Numbered from the stretch's first letter, positions 26,896-48,600 are shown. The stretch: DNA of 64,000 bases from Hymenolepis diminuta (GCA_900708905.1 CAADRB010000023.1:391238-455237); one strand, 5' to 3'. Made by a program: numbers and translations. The notes: generated by a model from the sequence alone, not told the origin.

Positions 26896-28046
26896 TCAAT
26901 GAAATTTTAGAGATTCCAAATCATCTCTTACCTCGCATATTTCCTCCAACGTGCTAACATAATCTTCAAAGTCTTCTACAGCCTTCAAACTTGCCAACCG
27001 TTCACGCATATTTGTATGGACACAGAGCCTGAAAATCAAATAGATCTGATGCTTCTACATTTGAATTTCGACAAAAAGTTCACAGTAGAATTAAGACTTA
27101 CGTATTTCGGAAGATTTTAAACAAGTGGCCTCTAATAAAGGGCAAAGAACAAGGAAACTCCCTCACAAAATCTAAATATTCTTTTGCAACTTGAAAAACA
27201 GTTCGTTCTTCGGTGGAAAATATTGTAGGATCATAAAGATGAGGTTCTGCACTCATCACAGCATCTGCACCAGTTGCTTTCAGACATTCGGCAATATCTT
27301 CGTGATTTATAATATTTCCATTAGCTATTACTGGAACAGAAACCACTTCTCTGCAAAAAAACTGATGAAATAAAAGCGCTATTAGCTCACTTGACAGCTT
27401 TAATCTGTTGCCAATCAGCGAGGCCAGTTTTCTGCCCATTTTGTTCACGTGTACGACCATGAACAGTAAGAAGTGTGGCCCCAGCGTCAACTAGCATTTT
27501 CGCGTATTCGATTGTTCGACTGACATCAGGAAAAATGCGAATCTTCACTGATACTGGCACATTTACAGCTGCCTTGCATTCACGAACTGAATCGAAATAA
27601 AAACGTTAAACAAAACTGTTGAATTACTCATAGATGCAATAAGTTCCCACTCGTCTTGGAGGAATGAGCCATAATGACCACGACGAGCAATTCCTTGCGG
27701 ACAGCCAAGATTTAGATCAACACCATCCACATATTTTTCAATTAGCTTGGCAGAAGCAGCGAATAATATCGGCGAATTACCACAAAACTATTTTATAAGA
27801 TATTGTCAAAAATGTACCAACCTGAGCTATACATGGACGATCCTTTTCCGAAAATTCAATTGCTTTTGATCGATAAGTTGCATCTTTCATGAACTGCTTC
27901 ATGTTGATCATAGGAGTAAATGTAACTTGGGCTCCATATTTTCTCGCAAGCATTCGCCACGCCAATTCACTGTGATCAACCATGGGAGCCAAAACATGTT
28001 TATAGCCATTTGTAAGAAAACTAGATTCCTCTCTTGTCTGCCCCAT
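26896..28046 (-). CDS. DUS1L: tRNA-dihydrouridine synthase 1-like, short form
   Basis: Five minus-strand exons: 27822-28046, 27628-27787, 27391-27586, 27102-27350 and 26896-27028, encoding 320 residues (human about 473). The last exon is read through a GTAAGA donor-like site after ICE to a TGA 12 codons on. The Dus domain is complete. FMN-binding motifs [17 protein letters not shown] and VIANGNI are present. The active-site cysteine lies in [19 protein letters not shown], the substrate-side lysine in SVKIRIFPD, and HGRTREQ is conserved. The enzyme reduces uridine to dihydrouridine in the tRNA D-loop (U16/U17 for this branch). The C-terminal cysteine-rich zinc region of the human protein was not found. 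Three introns are 34, 41 and 40 nt and one is 73 nt. An acceptor-like TTTACAG ends 2 nt before the ATG, which could be a trans-splice site. The gene is convergent with TMA16. Confidence 0.93.
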
Positions 28047-29694
28047 ACCTGTAAACTTAATATTTGATACAAACAGACGTGAGTCACAGCCCGAAATGTT
28101 TTGTTTTCGCAGAATCTTGCCTAGGCATATTATTAGCCCATTAAAAGTACGCGACTAATAAAATCTAGGGTTGTCACAAATATTTGATATTTTTATTCAT
28201 TTACATTTCATCTTTTATCATGTAGTGTTGACATAATATATTTTATTGCTTGTATGCTAGAAAATGGAAGTCAAGCAATCTGAAGAAAATTAGAGTTAAT
28301 ACGCTTAAAATTTCCGAATACATTCCAAACCACGTAGACAGAAATAGGTAATAAAGGGCACCGTTAGATACCATTAGATGAATGTTACAATGAGATTGTG
28401 GCGGCATCGATGTTAGACTCTACTTCTACAGTCCCTCCATTATATGCCAACCGGGAATTTAAGGTCACTAAATCGCCATCGCCATTGTAATCCAAAGTCA
28501 AAAGTTTAAAGAGTTACTGGATATGTTTACTAATTAAGGTACAAAAAACCTGTGTCTGTTTTATGTAGTTTTAAACAACAGCATATATATAAAGGGGGCT
28601 TCAAGAATAAAGTCTAATTTAAATGTATATCAAAATACTCCATCCTTATCAATGATGCAGCTGCAAATATGACGAGTGACATTCTGAGGTCACCGAAGCT
28701 AGACTTTTCAAAATCTGAATACTTAATTAGTTCTACTTTGCATGATTATGTTAAACACTGTGAGTGTGGGGGTGAAAATAGACGTTTCTAAGAAATGTTT
28801 TGGTTTGAATGGTTGTTGACTCAAAATTAATCACCAGTAAGAGTAACTTAATTATTTCACATATACCGTATTCATCAGATAATAGATAAAAGAGAAATTG
28901 ATAGCTAACACATTGCTCTGTTTTTAGCGGTGCCAAATGTGTTCATTCCTTCTTTTAATGTCACTTTATTTTAATATTAAAACTGCTCTGCAGCATCCGC
29001 GAATCTATAAAGGTCAAAAAGCAAGTTTTAGAAAAGTCGAATATGACAATTTCTAAAAGGATAAACAGTCAATTAATTGCTAATCAATCTAAGTAACAGT
29101 TATATATATCGACCAAATTCAGGAAGAAGGCAAAAATTCTTGATAGGGAACTTTGTAGTTAGTGATAACCTCCGTACATATTGAATGCACTTCAGGTAGA
29201 TAGATGTTTAAGAAATATTAAGAGGTTAATGACGCCAATTTAAGAAATGTCAGTAGTATGCCCTTATTTCGTGAATAGCTGAAATGCTGGTGATCCGACG
29301 TGATTATATAATCATACAATGAAGTATTGGCACCCTACTTGTTATAATAATTGCATAAAATAATAAATGATGAATCTGTTCCTGATCCCACCGATTTCCT
29401 CTTTAAAATATCATAATTTTAATATTTTAAAATTATATATGGTATTTCACCTCTAATTGACTGTTTTGAATGTACGAATGATAAGATTATCTCTCTGTAC
29501 AATTTCTCTAGTAGTTGAAGAAATAACACGCGATGATAAAACACAAGTTCAGCGAGGCAACTCTTCCGGTAGTTAATACTGAGTGTCAAACTCAAACTCA
29601 GAAAGTAGATTCCTTAGGATATTAAATCGAAATGTTAGCCACTACTGTGATATGAACAACAGTAGATCATACATAAAACAGCACTCTAAAATAA
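28047..29694. other. Gene-free AT-rich intergenic region
   Basis: No splice-supported exon on either strand. The region includes AT-rich palindromic sequence near 29400-29440. An open minus-strand frame at about 28385-28513 was considered and rejected (see rejected list). Confidence 0.45.
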
Positions 29695-29865
29695 CAAAAC
29701 TCTAAGCCCAGCAATAGAAGTGACATCATCATGTAGACTGGATTGAGGACGGATATTCCCCCATTTTACCATATCTCTTCTTGGTTTGCACGAACGAGCA
29801 TCGACCTCACTACCTCTGACTTTGCAGGCCCATGCGTCGACCGCATAGCCACAGGCGCAAAAGGG
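29695..29865 (-). repeat. tRNA-derived SINE, minus strand, decayed copy
   Basis: On the minus strand the head reads GGCTATGCGGTCGACGC (A-box-like, about 29834-29858) and then AGAGGTAGTGAGGTCGATGC (B-box-like, about 29797-29816), followed by GCAAACC. The same order appears in the copy at 63235-63465. The tail shows weaker similarity (TCTAAGCCCA). It lies between DUS1L and the AFG3L2 3' end. Confidence 0.5.
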
Positions 29866-30007
29866 TACCCAAATTGTCTCTGCTCCAGGCCATTTTATTA
29901 GCTGAACCTCAATTTGATTTGTGAGGTTATCGAGCAAATATCTAATAATTGTATTTATTTTTCATTGTATTTCTTGGAAAAAAAAAGAATTAAAAGGAAA
30001 TACAAAA

Positions 30008-30013
30008 TTTAAT
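30008..30013 (-). terminator. Candidate polyadenylation signal ATTAAA for AFG3L2
   Basis: ATTAAA on the minus strand, about 150 nt past the stop codon at 30164. No AATAAA is closer. Confidence 0.35.
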
Positions 30014-30163
30014 TCTGTATTCGTTATGCGCACCAATAAGACGTAAACGGCATAAAATAAGGGAAAGTGAAGTGTGTTGAGTATGCCGTTTGTTGGTAGT
30101 ATTATTAATCTACAGGGGGACCAAATGAGGGAAAAAAGGGACTGCTTTGAGTAATTACAAGGT

Positions 30164-38043
<7,880 letters not shown>

Positions 38044-40336
38044 AACTCTGAAAAGCGCGGCGAAATGGATTAAATCAGAAATAGAAAACAGAATTAAATG
38101 ATTAATTCAATGAATTATAGTTATAAATTGTGTTCAATAAGAGCTTTATTAAGAGTAGTTGGATGGATCATAGCGTAGACAAGGACAAATTCTAATTATA
38201 TTTGGTATTATATTCACAATAGTGGTTTGAATGAATTATTCAGAAATTTGCTTTACTATTTAGGCAGAATAATAATAAATGTCTCTGTTTTCTAATATTC
38301 TACTCGTCTATTAATCCTTTTATTAGCTGAATGTGCACTGGAATTTCATTTTCTGTCTACCAATATGGAAGAGCATGCATGTGCCCATTAAATGAGTTAC
38401 AAAGCAAAACGCAAACCACTTATTCAGTAATTATTGACCCATCCCGTATTCACGCTCATTACTACTAGTTTATTCTCCTTTTGTTCACCAAAGTGAAATT
38501 TCATTTATTGTACTTTCATTTGAATTTAATCTAATGTCTGTCTCGATCTGATTAACTTTCTCTAGAGTCCGCAAAGTTAACGTTGTCTGAAAGTCTAGAA
38601 GACTTTGTAAATAACTGACATTTCAATTACCAAATAAATTCATGTAATAATGAACTAGCGTATTGAGAAAAACTTCTACAAATTGTTGTGTAACAGCCGC
38701 GCACTTCCATCGACAAAACTATTCCTTTCACTGTATTATGAAAGAAAGGGGTTTACAAAAGGCACGCAAGCTAACTCTGAGATCACAAGGTTCTTCCGTA
38801 AGTTCTGTACATTCTAATTTTAAGAGGCCAAGAAAAGAGTACCATAATGATAGTGTAAACACAAATCAGGGACTCTAGAATGACAAACTTTAATAAGGAT
38901 TGGTACTTGAAACCTTGCAATCTGCTAGAAGCTTGTATTAAATGAAATCCTACTCGTTTTGTGATTAGCCTACCGACGATGCTTTCGTCGTAATATATAA
39001 ACCTCACTGTCATTAAAAGTCAACTTGCTTAATGGTATTCATTTGCGATACGGTTTATGGCTTTAATTAAAAGAAGGCATTGAGGGGGAGAGAGGAAAAA
39101 GTTGAAATTAGAATGAAATGGTAAAAGAACAAAGTAAGGGCATTAAAAGATTCATTTGGGCTTAAAGTACACCCACTGGCGCATGCCCACTCATTCTTAT
39201 AATCCCACAATAACTCCCAGAGAACAATATCCCTTCCCCAATTTCGCTTCCTACTCATTTCCCATGTCCTTCTCATTCATATCCACTTGTTCAATATACA
39301 TGTGGTCCTACTTTACTTTTAGTCTTCTCACTTAGGAAAAGCTGTTGCATCTTGTTAGTCTTTAAGGAGATAATTAATTCTACGGCGGACCATTAAGCCT
39401 AATTTGGGCGAGTTTTAAAATAGCTTTAGCACTACTTTAGGTTCTCGATTCATCTAGTCGTTCACTTTTTGGTTCACTGGGTCTTGTTCTAATGTTCCAA
39501 ATGTTAAATTGGAGAACTTTATTTATAGATTCTTGCGTTAGTTCAAATTATTAATGTTCGGGCTCATTGACAAATTGATTAAATTAAATTTTCTTAATGC
39601 TATCTAGCAGCATTAATCTTTTCAAAGCCCAGTGCGCTTTATTAATAATGGTAAAGAATATCTATAATAGAACTCATTAGAGTATACGAACTTTAATTAT
39701 ATAATAGCGAATTGGTTGTGCAAAACTTAATTTGATATATGCTCATCAATTTCGGTATTTCTGAGGCGTTACTTTGAGAGCATCATATTTAATCCCTTTA
39801 AAAAGTACTACATTAATTTTTCTCTTAACATAACTTTGATTTACTCATATTCGATCAAATTATTTTCTATTTCGAGGTGACAATTGATTTCGAATTGATT
39901 TCTTTTTAAATATGATAAACTATCTTTAATTTAAATTAAACTTGATTTCTATTTATTTAACGGATGCTAAGGCGGCATCAACTATGATAATCAAAATAGA
40001 CCTCTCATCTTATTATATTACCGACGTTTTTTAATGTGTGCATTTTTCGGAATGTAAGTTTAGCACATTGCTGTCAATACATAAGCACTCCTTATGCATT
40101 TCAAGTGACTTTAAGTTAACTAAATATTTTCAGCTATTATTTTTAAATATTATAAAGGCTACGAAAATTATTTTTGAAGCCTATTGGCATGGTGAGAGAT
40201 ATAAATATGAATTGACGCCTTTGTCTTAACCAAGGTTTTAGCGGCAGTTTGAAGGTTGGTTCCTTTTACTCATTTCCTTTTGTTCTAGTGTTTTTTTAAT
40301 TTGATTAGTTTAATTTACTTATGTATTTTTGCAGAG
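38044..40336. promoter_or_regulatory. Divergent region between AFG3L2 and ARPC1
   Basis: These 2.3 kb separate two start codons on opposite strands and hold both promoters and 5' UTRs. No coding exon was supported. An acceptor (TTTTTGCAG) ends 2 nt before the ARPC1 ATG, so an upstream noncoding exon or trans-splicing is likely. No clear TATA box could be assigned. Confidence 0.45.
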
Positions 40337-41736
40337 ATGGCTAAGTCTTACTGGATTGGGAATGATGCACTGGTATGTCATGCCTTTAACAAGGATGCTA
40401 CACTAATGGCAATTTCAATAAATACCAACAATGTCTATATACTCTCCGTCCCTCAAACTTCGGGCGACAAATTCAAGTTAGTTGATACACTTAAAGAACA
40501 CACTGCTCTGGTCATGGGACTCGATTGGTGTTCGGCATCTAACCAAATTGTATCCTGTTCAGCTGATAGAAATGCCTACGTTTGGAAACAAACACCTGAA
40601 GGCAAATGGAAGCCCACTCTTGTGGCCTTACAGGCAAATCATTTTATTTATTAGAGACTCCTCTACTTTAGAGACATTTTTAATTGGTTGCTTTTCTTTT
40701 AGTTAAACAGGGCTGCTCTCTGCGTCCAATGGTCACCAAAGGGCGACAAATTCGCTGTTGGTTCGGGCAGCAAAGTCGTGTCAATCTGTTTCTTTGAACA
40801 AGAGCAGGATTGGTGGGTCTCTAAGCACATCAAGAAAAATTTGAAATCAACAATCACTTGTGTTGATTGGCATCCAAACAATACTCTCATCGCATGTGGA
40901 TCAACTGACTACCGTGTTCGCGTTTTCTCTGCTGTTATTAAGGAAATTGACTCTGAAGGCAGCGACTCTGTCTGGGGACCTAAAAGTCCTTTTCAATCCC
41001 TCTTATTCGAGGCCTACGCTGGTCACGGTATGTAGTTTTCCTGAGAATTTATTTCAAATATCCTGCCTAGATATCTAGTTCCTTTATTTCACTTGCAGGT
41101 ACATGGATTCATAGCGTTCGATTCTCTTCAGACGGGAATAAACTAGCTTGGGTCGGTCACGATTGTTCCGTAAGCATTGCTGATGCCAGTGCTGGAAATC
41201 CGCCAGTTGTTCAAACTATTCGTATCCAATGTCTACCGTTGCTAAGTGTCATATGGGTTGCCCCAAACACTATTCTTGGAGCTGGTCACGATTGCTGTCC
41301 AATTCTCTTCAATTACAATGGACCCACAGGTGGTATTTCTGCCGGAACAATGGTAAAGACTTAAATTATTTAATTCCTTAAATTATTTAAGTAGTTTCAG
41401 TATTATGAAAAATCTTTTCTATTTTAGATTGATTTAAAGAACGAGAACCAAGGGGAGAGCAAGCTATCTGCTATGCGAAAATTCCAGCATATTGATCGAA
41501 TGGCTACAACTGATACTACGGATGCGCGTCTTTCTACCATTCACCAAAACTCCATAAAGTGAGTTGAATACCTTTTCTTCACTGTTGATACTTGTCTTCG
41601 TTTTAGTGAGCTTGCAATACTCAAAGGCAATAGGTCAAAGGCGGTTCAGGTCACATCGATCGGGCGGGACGGTCAGTTAGTGATCTGGGATCTAGTTTCC
41701 TTACCTTCACAAATCGCGGGTCTGTCTATCAATTAA
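40337..41736 (+). CDS. ARPC1: Actin-related protein 2/3 complex subunit 1
   Basis: Five exons: 40337-40633, 40703-41027, 41099-41352, 41428-41558 and 41607-41736, encoding 378 residues (human ARPC1A/B 370-372). The start MAKSYWIGN was chosen over an in-frame upstream ATG because an acceptor ends 2 nt before it. WD-repeat blocks match closely: GLDWCSASNQIVSC then ADRNAYVWKQ, QWSPKGDKFAVGSG, DWWVSKHIKK, DWHPNNTLIACGS, GAGHDCCPILFNY and a final GRDGQLVIWD. The protein is a seven-bladed propeller that anchors Arp2/3 to nucleation-promoting factors during branched actin assembly. Intron 1 is a GC-AG intron (donor CAG|GCAAAT); GC use is forced by the frame. Only one ARPC1 gene is visible, and A or B type cannot be assigned. 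Confidence 0.97.
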
Positions 41737-42078
41737 GCAGCTTGCTTTTATCCATTTCTCTCCCGATCCTCGAATTTTCATGCAAAATTTGCAAGCCTAC
41801 TACCACCACAACATGCAACTGTTTCAATGAAAATTCGCCTTACTCAACGTTCCCTATCCTTTCTTGCTCTCAGAAAATTTCCTTTTGCTTCGTTTTCTTC
41901 GTCGCTTCCTAACTTGGGCCTTTTTATATGCAAATCAAATCTATTTAACTTGGAATTGAATATTTTCAGATCGTGTTCAATGCCTTAAGTTGTATTCATT
42001 TTATTGAGATATTTTTGGGTAAATGTACATGGAAATAACTGTGTAGAGTTGTGCACATCAACTTCCTATACTTGCAAA

Positions 42079-42084
42079 ATTAAA
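42079..42084 (+). terminator. Candidate polyadenylation signal ATTAAA for ARPC1
   Basis: ATTAAA about 345 nt past the ARPC1 stop codon. No canonical AATAAA was found between the two. Confidence 0.3.
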
Positions 42085-45000
42085 GCCACTTGCCTAATTA
42101 GAACAGAAAGCAGGTAAATGGGGGCAGTTGACTTAAGAAGTATGTCGTAAAAGTACGCTGTAACAAGTTATGTAAGCGGCCTTAGATCTCTTGCAGAACT
42201 ATTACCCTTCTGAATTCTTTACGATATTCATCAGATAGGAAGGTAAAGAATAGAGGTCACTGATTGGAGAGCTTTAGTAAACGCAAAAAAGAAAGCCCAA
42301 TGAATTGAGACAGAGAGGAAGAGATGCAGTGACGTGATTTGGGGGTTTACGGAGGGGTATATATATTTTGGGATTGAAGGTATTTCACAATGGAGAACAT
42401 TTAGAATGTACAATGAACATGAATATAGAAATGTTAATGGTTGGGGAAATATAAATGAAAATTCTAATTCTAAATGGTTGTGATAGATGTGGTCACTGAG
42501 TATTCGTCGAATTCATTGAGGTATAGTTTAACTAATTAATTATGGAAGTCTGAGATGCCTCTGTTGTGGCATAAAACCAGAAGACCACCAGATATTATAA
42601 AGATATAGAAAAGGCAAAGGATTTATTAGGAATGTTATTTTAATGAGAAGAAGTGGATTAAGAGGGACGTGAAAATAGAAGGCAGAGGTGTGAAAAAAAA
42701 AGACTGGTAGGAGGAGCTGTGGGAAGGTCTGTCTGAAGGAGTTGGAGACAAGAATATTACTTTACTGAGAAGTAGAAAAAGAGAAAGAGAGGAAGGATAC
42801 AAAGTGGGAAGTAGGTTAGATGCCGAAAATGGAATCCGGTAGGAGCTAAAGATAGAGAGGAGCTGACCGGACTACCCGACTGTTGGAATCTGCAGAATAG
42901 GCTATTATTAGGGTATTTATAGGTACAGAGGTGGTGGATTTAATAGTAAAAAAACAGTGGGAAATCTAGCTGCTAATTTAGAGGTAAAAGCATGGTGATT
43001 ATAGGTAAGAGTATTGTATCTAACGGAGTCTAGTTGTTTGATAAAAATGACAAGGAATGCGTAGCAATAAGATCCTACCGATTGTTGATGGTTTTAGTAA
43101 TTGGTTAGCCTATAAACACAAATGCCGATACCCTAGTAAGGGTCGGTTATGTATAACTCAAGAAAATTCAAACCTGACCTTAAGTTTGTAATTTTAGCTT
43201 ATTAAATGTTTATCATAAAACTCGGGGTCAATAAGTCAGTGATTTATCGCTTCATTCATCACATGTTGTCATTTATCCTAACCTTTTCCATTTCATGCCA
43301 GGCCTCATCAGCTCAATATAATGATCCATTCACCTCATTATCGATTCATTTCCTTCCCTATTTTAAGAATTGATTGACGTGTATGAACGCCTCCTTGTGC
43401 GGTACCCTGCCTGAGCATACTTTATGACAGTACCATTATTTCATTCCTATGTTTTGTGTTATTCAGCACATTCTTTATGTTATTAAGTTCTCTTGAATTA
43501 TATTCCATTGTTTGGGTACTGTGATAATTTTTATATTACTGCCTGTGAAACCTTAGCGGATCAAGTTCAAAGTACCAGCATGGCGAAAAGTCATTCCCAC
43601 CTCATATTTCATATCAAAATAATAATTATTAATTAACTCCATATACCTATTTATGAAAATTATCTGCCTTCTTCCAGTTGTAAATCACAGGTAGGGCAGG
43701 AGATGTGTTTTGCGAAATTTATGAATCTTAAACTATATTTTGAAGAAACAGTATGTACTTGAGAAGGACAAGTTTGTTATAGACATGTACGGGATCCTAG
43801 TAAAAACTTTACCCAACTGTCAGGAACTACTGAAGTAAATTTAAGAACCTTGATCTTTGAAAATCTCTAGGAATGATAAAATTATCTATTGGAATAAATC
43901 GAAGTAGGTCAGTTTTGTGAAACCATAACTTATCAGTTGAGCCAAGGTTCCCAGCATTACTGGTAGCACAATTTCCATATTTTTATGAATTTCAAAATGA
44001 CAATTTAATAAAGTGAATAAAAACACTAAATCCAAATGCATATCTCCAGCACGTCTTCGAGGAATGTACTGGAATTATCATTTAACATTTCGAATCTCTT
44101 TGAATTGGCAAATTAAACATCCACCGTAATTATAAAATCTCGCCATTTACCTTTAGCTGGTTATTTGACTCAATCATTTGGCTTGCCAAAATGGCAGTGG
44201 CTTATCAAGGAGCCGAGAATGTTGATTTGATATGGAACGCTAACTCTCTAGTCAACGTGGGGGTAATGTATTTCAATGAGAGCCCATTTAAAAGAATAAA
44301 TAGTAAAGAAAATAATTTCTGTCCATATTTTCACCATCGGAGGCTCAAACACAATCTTAAGCGATCTTCACTTGATCGGTAAATGGTTAAGTTAAATCAT
44401 CTCCAGTCACCGAAACCCTTAAATATCAAGGTTTCGCCAAATTCATCGCAATAAATGGCGAATGACGACTAGATAAAAGTATTTTTCACTTATTTTCAAT
44501 ATAACTAGGATACATAAACTATCATTATCATATGTATTAAGAATTTTGAATGCATATTAAACACCTCGACATGCGTCAACCAGTCAGGTGATAGATCTGC
44601 ACGAGCGTCTAAAAAGTATTGATTTCTTCAAATCGAATTGTTGGAAAATGCAAAAGTTTATTTAAAATTCACCTTCGCGTTGCTCTTTCTTATTTAGTCA
44701 GCATCAAAAGACACATTTTTGACCCCTGATTTCAAGTTCAATTCTGATTTGCAAAATTCTTGACGAGGATGGTCGTGTTATAAATGGTATTGGACTTTGC
44801 AGTACATTTTTTACTGACATGGAAATGTCTTGCTTCATTGTTGAAGACCAAAGCTCGGTTTTCAAAAGACTCTTATGCAATCCGAGGATATTTCCTGTGG
44901 ATTTTCCTGCTGAATTTATTATTCGTTGATTCAACATTTTACGTTGATTCAACCATTTTTTTCTGATTTTGGCCCCTTGATTGCCCCTGCCCCATCCAAA

Positions 45001-45404
45001 GATGGAGATTTATGAAAATTAATCGACAGTGAAGTAAATTGTGATGAACATTTGAAAATTCCGATCCAAAATGAAAGATATTTGAAAATCACCACGTATC
45101 CTCCAAATCCAAACTTGGAAAAAAACAGACAAAGACGGGGTGGAATCCCTCATTAAATACTGAGTGGAATCTCATTCTCTTTCATTGTTGAACAATTTTC
45201 ATAAACCACTATCTCAAAATCCCTCACAGTTGCAAAGGAAGAAGCCTCTCTAAATTTATCAACTCTGTTTAATAGTGTTGAATTGATAAAGAAACAGTAG
45301 CTGCAACGTTTCAGTTGTTCTGTCGCACAAAATTTTCAATTTTCAATAATTTGACAAAGAGGTTTTGAAGTGTCGATATTATTATTCAACGGAATTGTGT
45401 TAAG
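42085..45404. other. Gene-free stretch, first part of the 14-kb desert
   Basis: AT-rich sequence with several purine-rich runs (for example about 42640-42800, many GAGA and AGAAG repeats). No splice-supported exons on either strand; short open frames appear random. Confidence 0.45.
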
Positions 45405-45650
45405 ACCTGTGGAGCTCACAACACTCCCATGGCTGATCAAGGGAACCTCACGTGCATTAGAACATTCTGGAAAGTGCTGTGCGCAACCAATCACTTACCG
45501 AGCAAGCGCAGATGTGCATGCAGAGGCCTTCCCAGCCAATCAGCAATCAATATCCCCACATCGTAGCGTTGACTAAGGTCTTGGTAGCGAACCGTAAGTG
45601 AGCAATAAACGTCCCCCACTCAACACCTTTGTTCTTGTTACGATGGGCAT
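45405..45650 (+). repeat. LTR-like segment with CCAAT boxes and AATAAA
   Basis: GC-richer than its surroundings. It contains CCAAT at about 45487 and 45535, then AATAAA at 45604-45609 and a T-rich run. It starts at TGTGG and ends near GGGCA. The layout recalls the U3-R of a small LTR element. Terminal duplications and partner copies were not established. Confidence 0.3.
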
Positions 45651-48600
45651 AGCTAGTATCGGGGACAAATTTAGACTAGAGGACTCTGCTAGAGGCTATT
45701 TGAACTGTTTAAGGGGATTACCGGGGTTTAGCAAAAAGGCTTATTTGTGTAGCATCCGCTAGACTACAATGACCTTTTATTGCCGCAGCAGAAATTCTCA
45801 TGTTCCTAGAAAAGTAAAATGCTTATATAAAATTGCATGGATATAGAGAAATGGGAGTAAAATTTTGAAGTCAAAATTTGGAAGAGAAATACAAACGAAC
45901 CGAATAAATCCAATCCTCAAATCTGAACTCTGATAGCCCCGACAGCATAATTTTAAACGGTTTTGTATAAATAAAGATTTTATTGTGCCTGAATACTAAG
46001 TATGTTTTATCATTATAACTCATAATTAGGCAAAATTGCATTATTTGATAGTGAAAGGCATCTAAAAATGAGGGATATTAGAGCAAAGGGAGAAAGGGAG
46101 GGGGGTTTGAGTGACAGTTAAGATTAGTGTCAGAGCATCAAAAGGATCTTTCTTCCTACAATTTTGACTTCAGGTTTTAGGCTTTTTAATAATGTACCAA
46201 AGTTCAAATTAAAGGAATTGTTCCCTGTTTTTCTGAAAGAAGTAAAGTGTGCTATGTCCGGAACATACTGACATCTTGTTGGTAAGATTCTATTGTGTAA
46301 ATACCTATGAAATCAATTTTAGAATGACGGAACTACCGTAAACAACAAATTATCAAGGTCCTACTCTCCGTAGACTTTTCAAAGATGCATATTGTAATAT
46401 TTCCCTCTTTTCCAACTTTTCAAGGATTAAATGCCATGCAAGGTATACTTCAAGCTTAATGAACCGATGGATGACGAATTCTTTTTTTTTGTACCTTACC
46501 AAATAGGTACTCCGTATGATTTTGATAGACTTGCATAATAATATCGAGATTTTATAATAAAAAACTGCAAAAATGCAGATTTAAAAGTTGCCTAAAAGTT
46601 ACCTTGTATATTAATTATGCTTTACCTTAGTTCAATCCCTCAAAAGTTTGTTTATTTAATATGTAAAAATTGCAACGCAGCAAGTGCTTTTAGTAAATAT
46701 TTGAGCATTACTTTAAAATTGATTGAGAATTACTGAGTTGATCCAATAGGCTGATAGTAAATGATATGGCAATAGGGTACTCTCGAAAATTAATGAAAAA
46801 AATGCGGGCTATAAGATTATTTTCATAAAGACGTGATCACGCGTTTCAGAGTGGTCAAAGACATTTATCAATACAAGAATTATTCAAAAGTAAAAAAAGA
46901 GCGTAGATCAGTGGGAGTGCATACTTGTACAGTGCGATGTTTACCCTTTAAGTCAAAGCACTTTTATTTGCCCGAAGCACAATAAAAAATCAGTTATAAT
47001 ACTCTATTATTCCCTCCGAAGAACAATACTCAAAAATTAAACTTAATAACCGTCAAACGCAGGATAATTTGATATGGTTCGTTGGTTTTTCAGCGCGACC
47101 AGTTCATCAGATAATATGCACTTATATATTTTTTCCCCGTGTGAGGATTGTAGAAGTTAAATTATCTTTTTCAAAGGGATTTATGTTTTTCGACAGTTTT
47201 AATAAGAAAAAGACACTATTATTATGAGTTTTGGCTTCAGAACCAGTCCTCTTTTAAAAACAATTTGATTTTACTGTTTTGTAGAGAAGTTATCGGGAGG
47301 GCAGTAGTTAACTTATAGATCAATTAAACACGAGGTGGTTTGAATGGCATTTTTACCCCCACATACAAAGGTGGCAGGAATTTACTTCAAAGCCAAGTAT
47401 TTAAAAATTCCACATTTTAACTACGGCTTCAGTAAATCAATACAACAAGGGATTCCAGCTTCATTAATACTTTTATTTTGAACTCTAAAAGTACCCCCAC
47501 CCCTCTTAAAGTAGATCAAAACTAATGCAATTTTGCTTCCAACTGTAATTATCGAGTGAATTTTGTAAATTACCCTCATGATATAGGTATTAAACTTATT
47601 TATTCTAGTTGAATATATCTGGCAGTAAAAATATTCATCCATCAGTAAATAAACTAGGCAGCTCATCTTACACTACTGCTTTCAACAAAAGGTTCACTGA
47701 AAAGAAAGTTAAGTGCTAACCGAAGTTGTAATTCATTCGATTTGGAGTGCCAGACTCACAGAGGTGAAATACAAAGTGGATTAGATTATGATAAGAACTG
47801 CGTTCCCTCCTGTATATTTAATATAGCACCTAGGTTAAAATAAAAATGTTTCTTCTTCCTACTGATATGAGGACAGATTCTTTTAAATAAAATATGTTTT
47901 TCTTTCTTCTGATAGGCAAAATGGTTTAAAAGTTGAAAGATATCTTCAGAAATTGAAAAAGCACTCTCTCTCATTTCGTAGGGTTTCGCTTCTGTAAAAA
48001 ACAGGCGTAAACTTTAGACGAAATTCGTAAATTTTAAGCCAAATAATTCTTAATGGATATGCAGAGATAACAATCTTCCGATTTCCCAAGTTAGGTTGAC
48101 TAGTAACGGCGTTGTCAATACTCAAATGATAATTTTTTAGTGGCTTCTCCCTTGTCGTACATAGAAGGCCGAGCTTGTCAACTCCTCTTAGTGTACCTAA
48201 ACGTGGTCCTTTGAACACAATCCTCATTCAGCCTGTCCTCTTCCCTTCCATTTCCAAATTTCTATTCCTTCTCATTTCTATTAAGCTCTCTCGTTCCTTT
48301 AATATTGTCCATCATTGACGTGACCCTACCAAACTCTTAGTTTTCCCATTGGAAATGACTGCCATTTCCAGCTAGCTCAATGGAAACGAGAGATCATTAG
48401 CTCTCTAGGGAGACATAATTATTGCGTTCGGGTTCCTGAAGCTGCACAAAGGCCAGTAAGTTAATTTTATTATCTGACTGAGGTAAGACTAACAGAATGT
48501 TATAAACTGTTCCAATATCATTAAAACAGGATGTTGAGATGGATTTAATATGTACTGGACGATTATAAAGGATAGACGAGTGAGAGTGGAACTGATAGTT

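Noticed and set aside
28385..28513. Minus-strand open frame with DYNGDGDLVTLNSRLAYNGG, reminiscent of FG-GAP or calcium-loop repeats
   Set aside because: It is bounded upstream by an in-frame TAA with no AG acceptor between the stop and the open part, and the complementary strand is also open.
48365..48440. tRNA-like signal: an A-box-like TAGCTCAATGG and a later GTTCGGGTTCC
   Set aside because: No acceptor stem or anticodon arm could be folded and the B box is poor. It is perhaps a decayed tRNA pseudogene, but this is not supportable.
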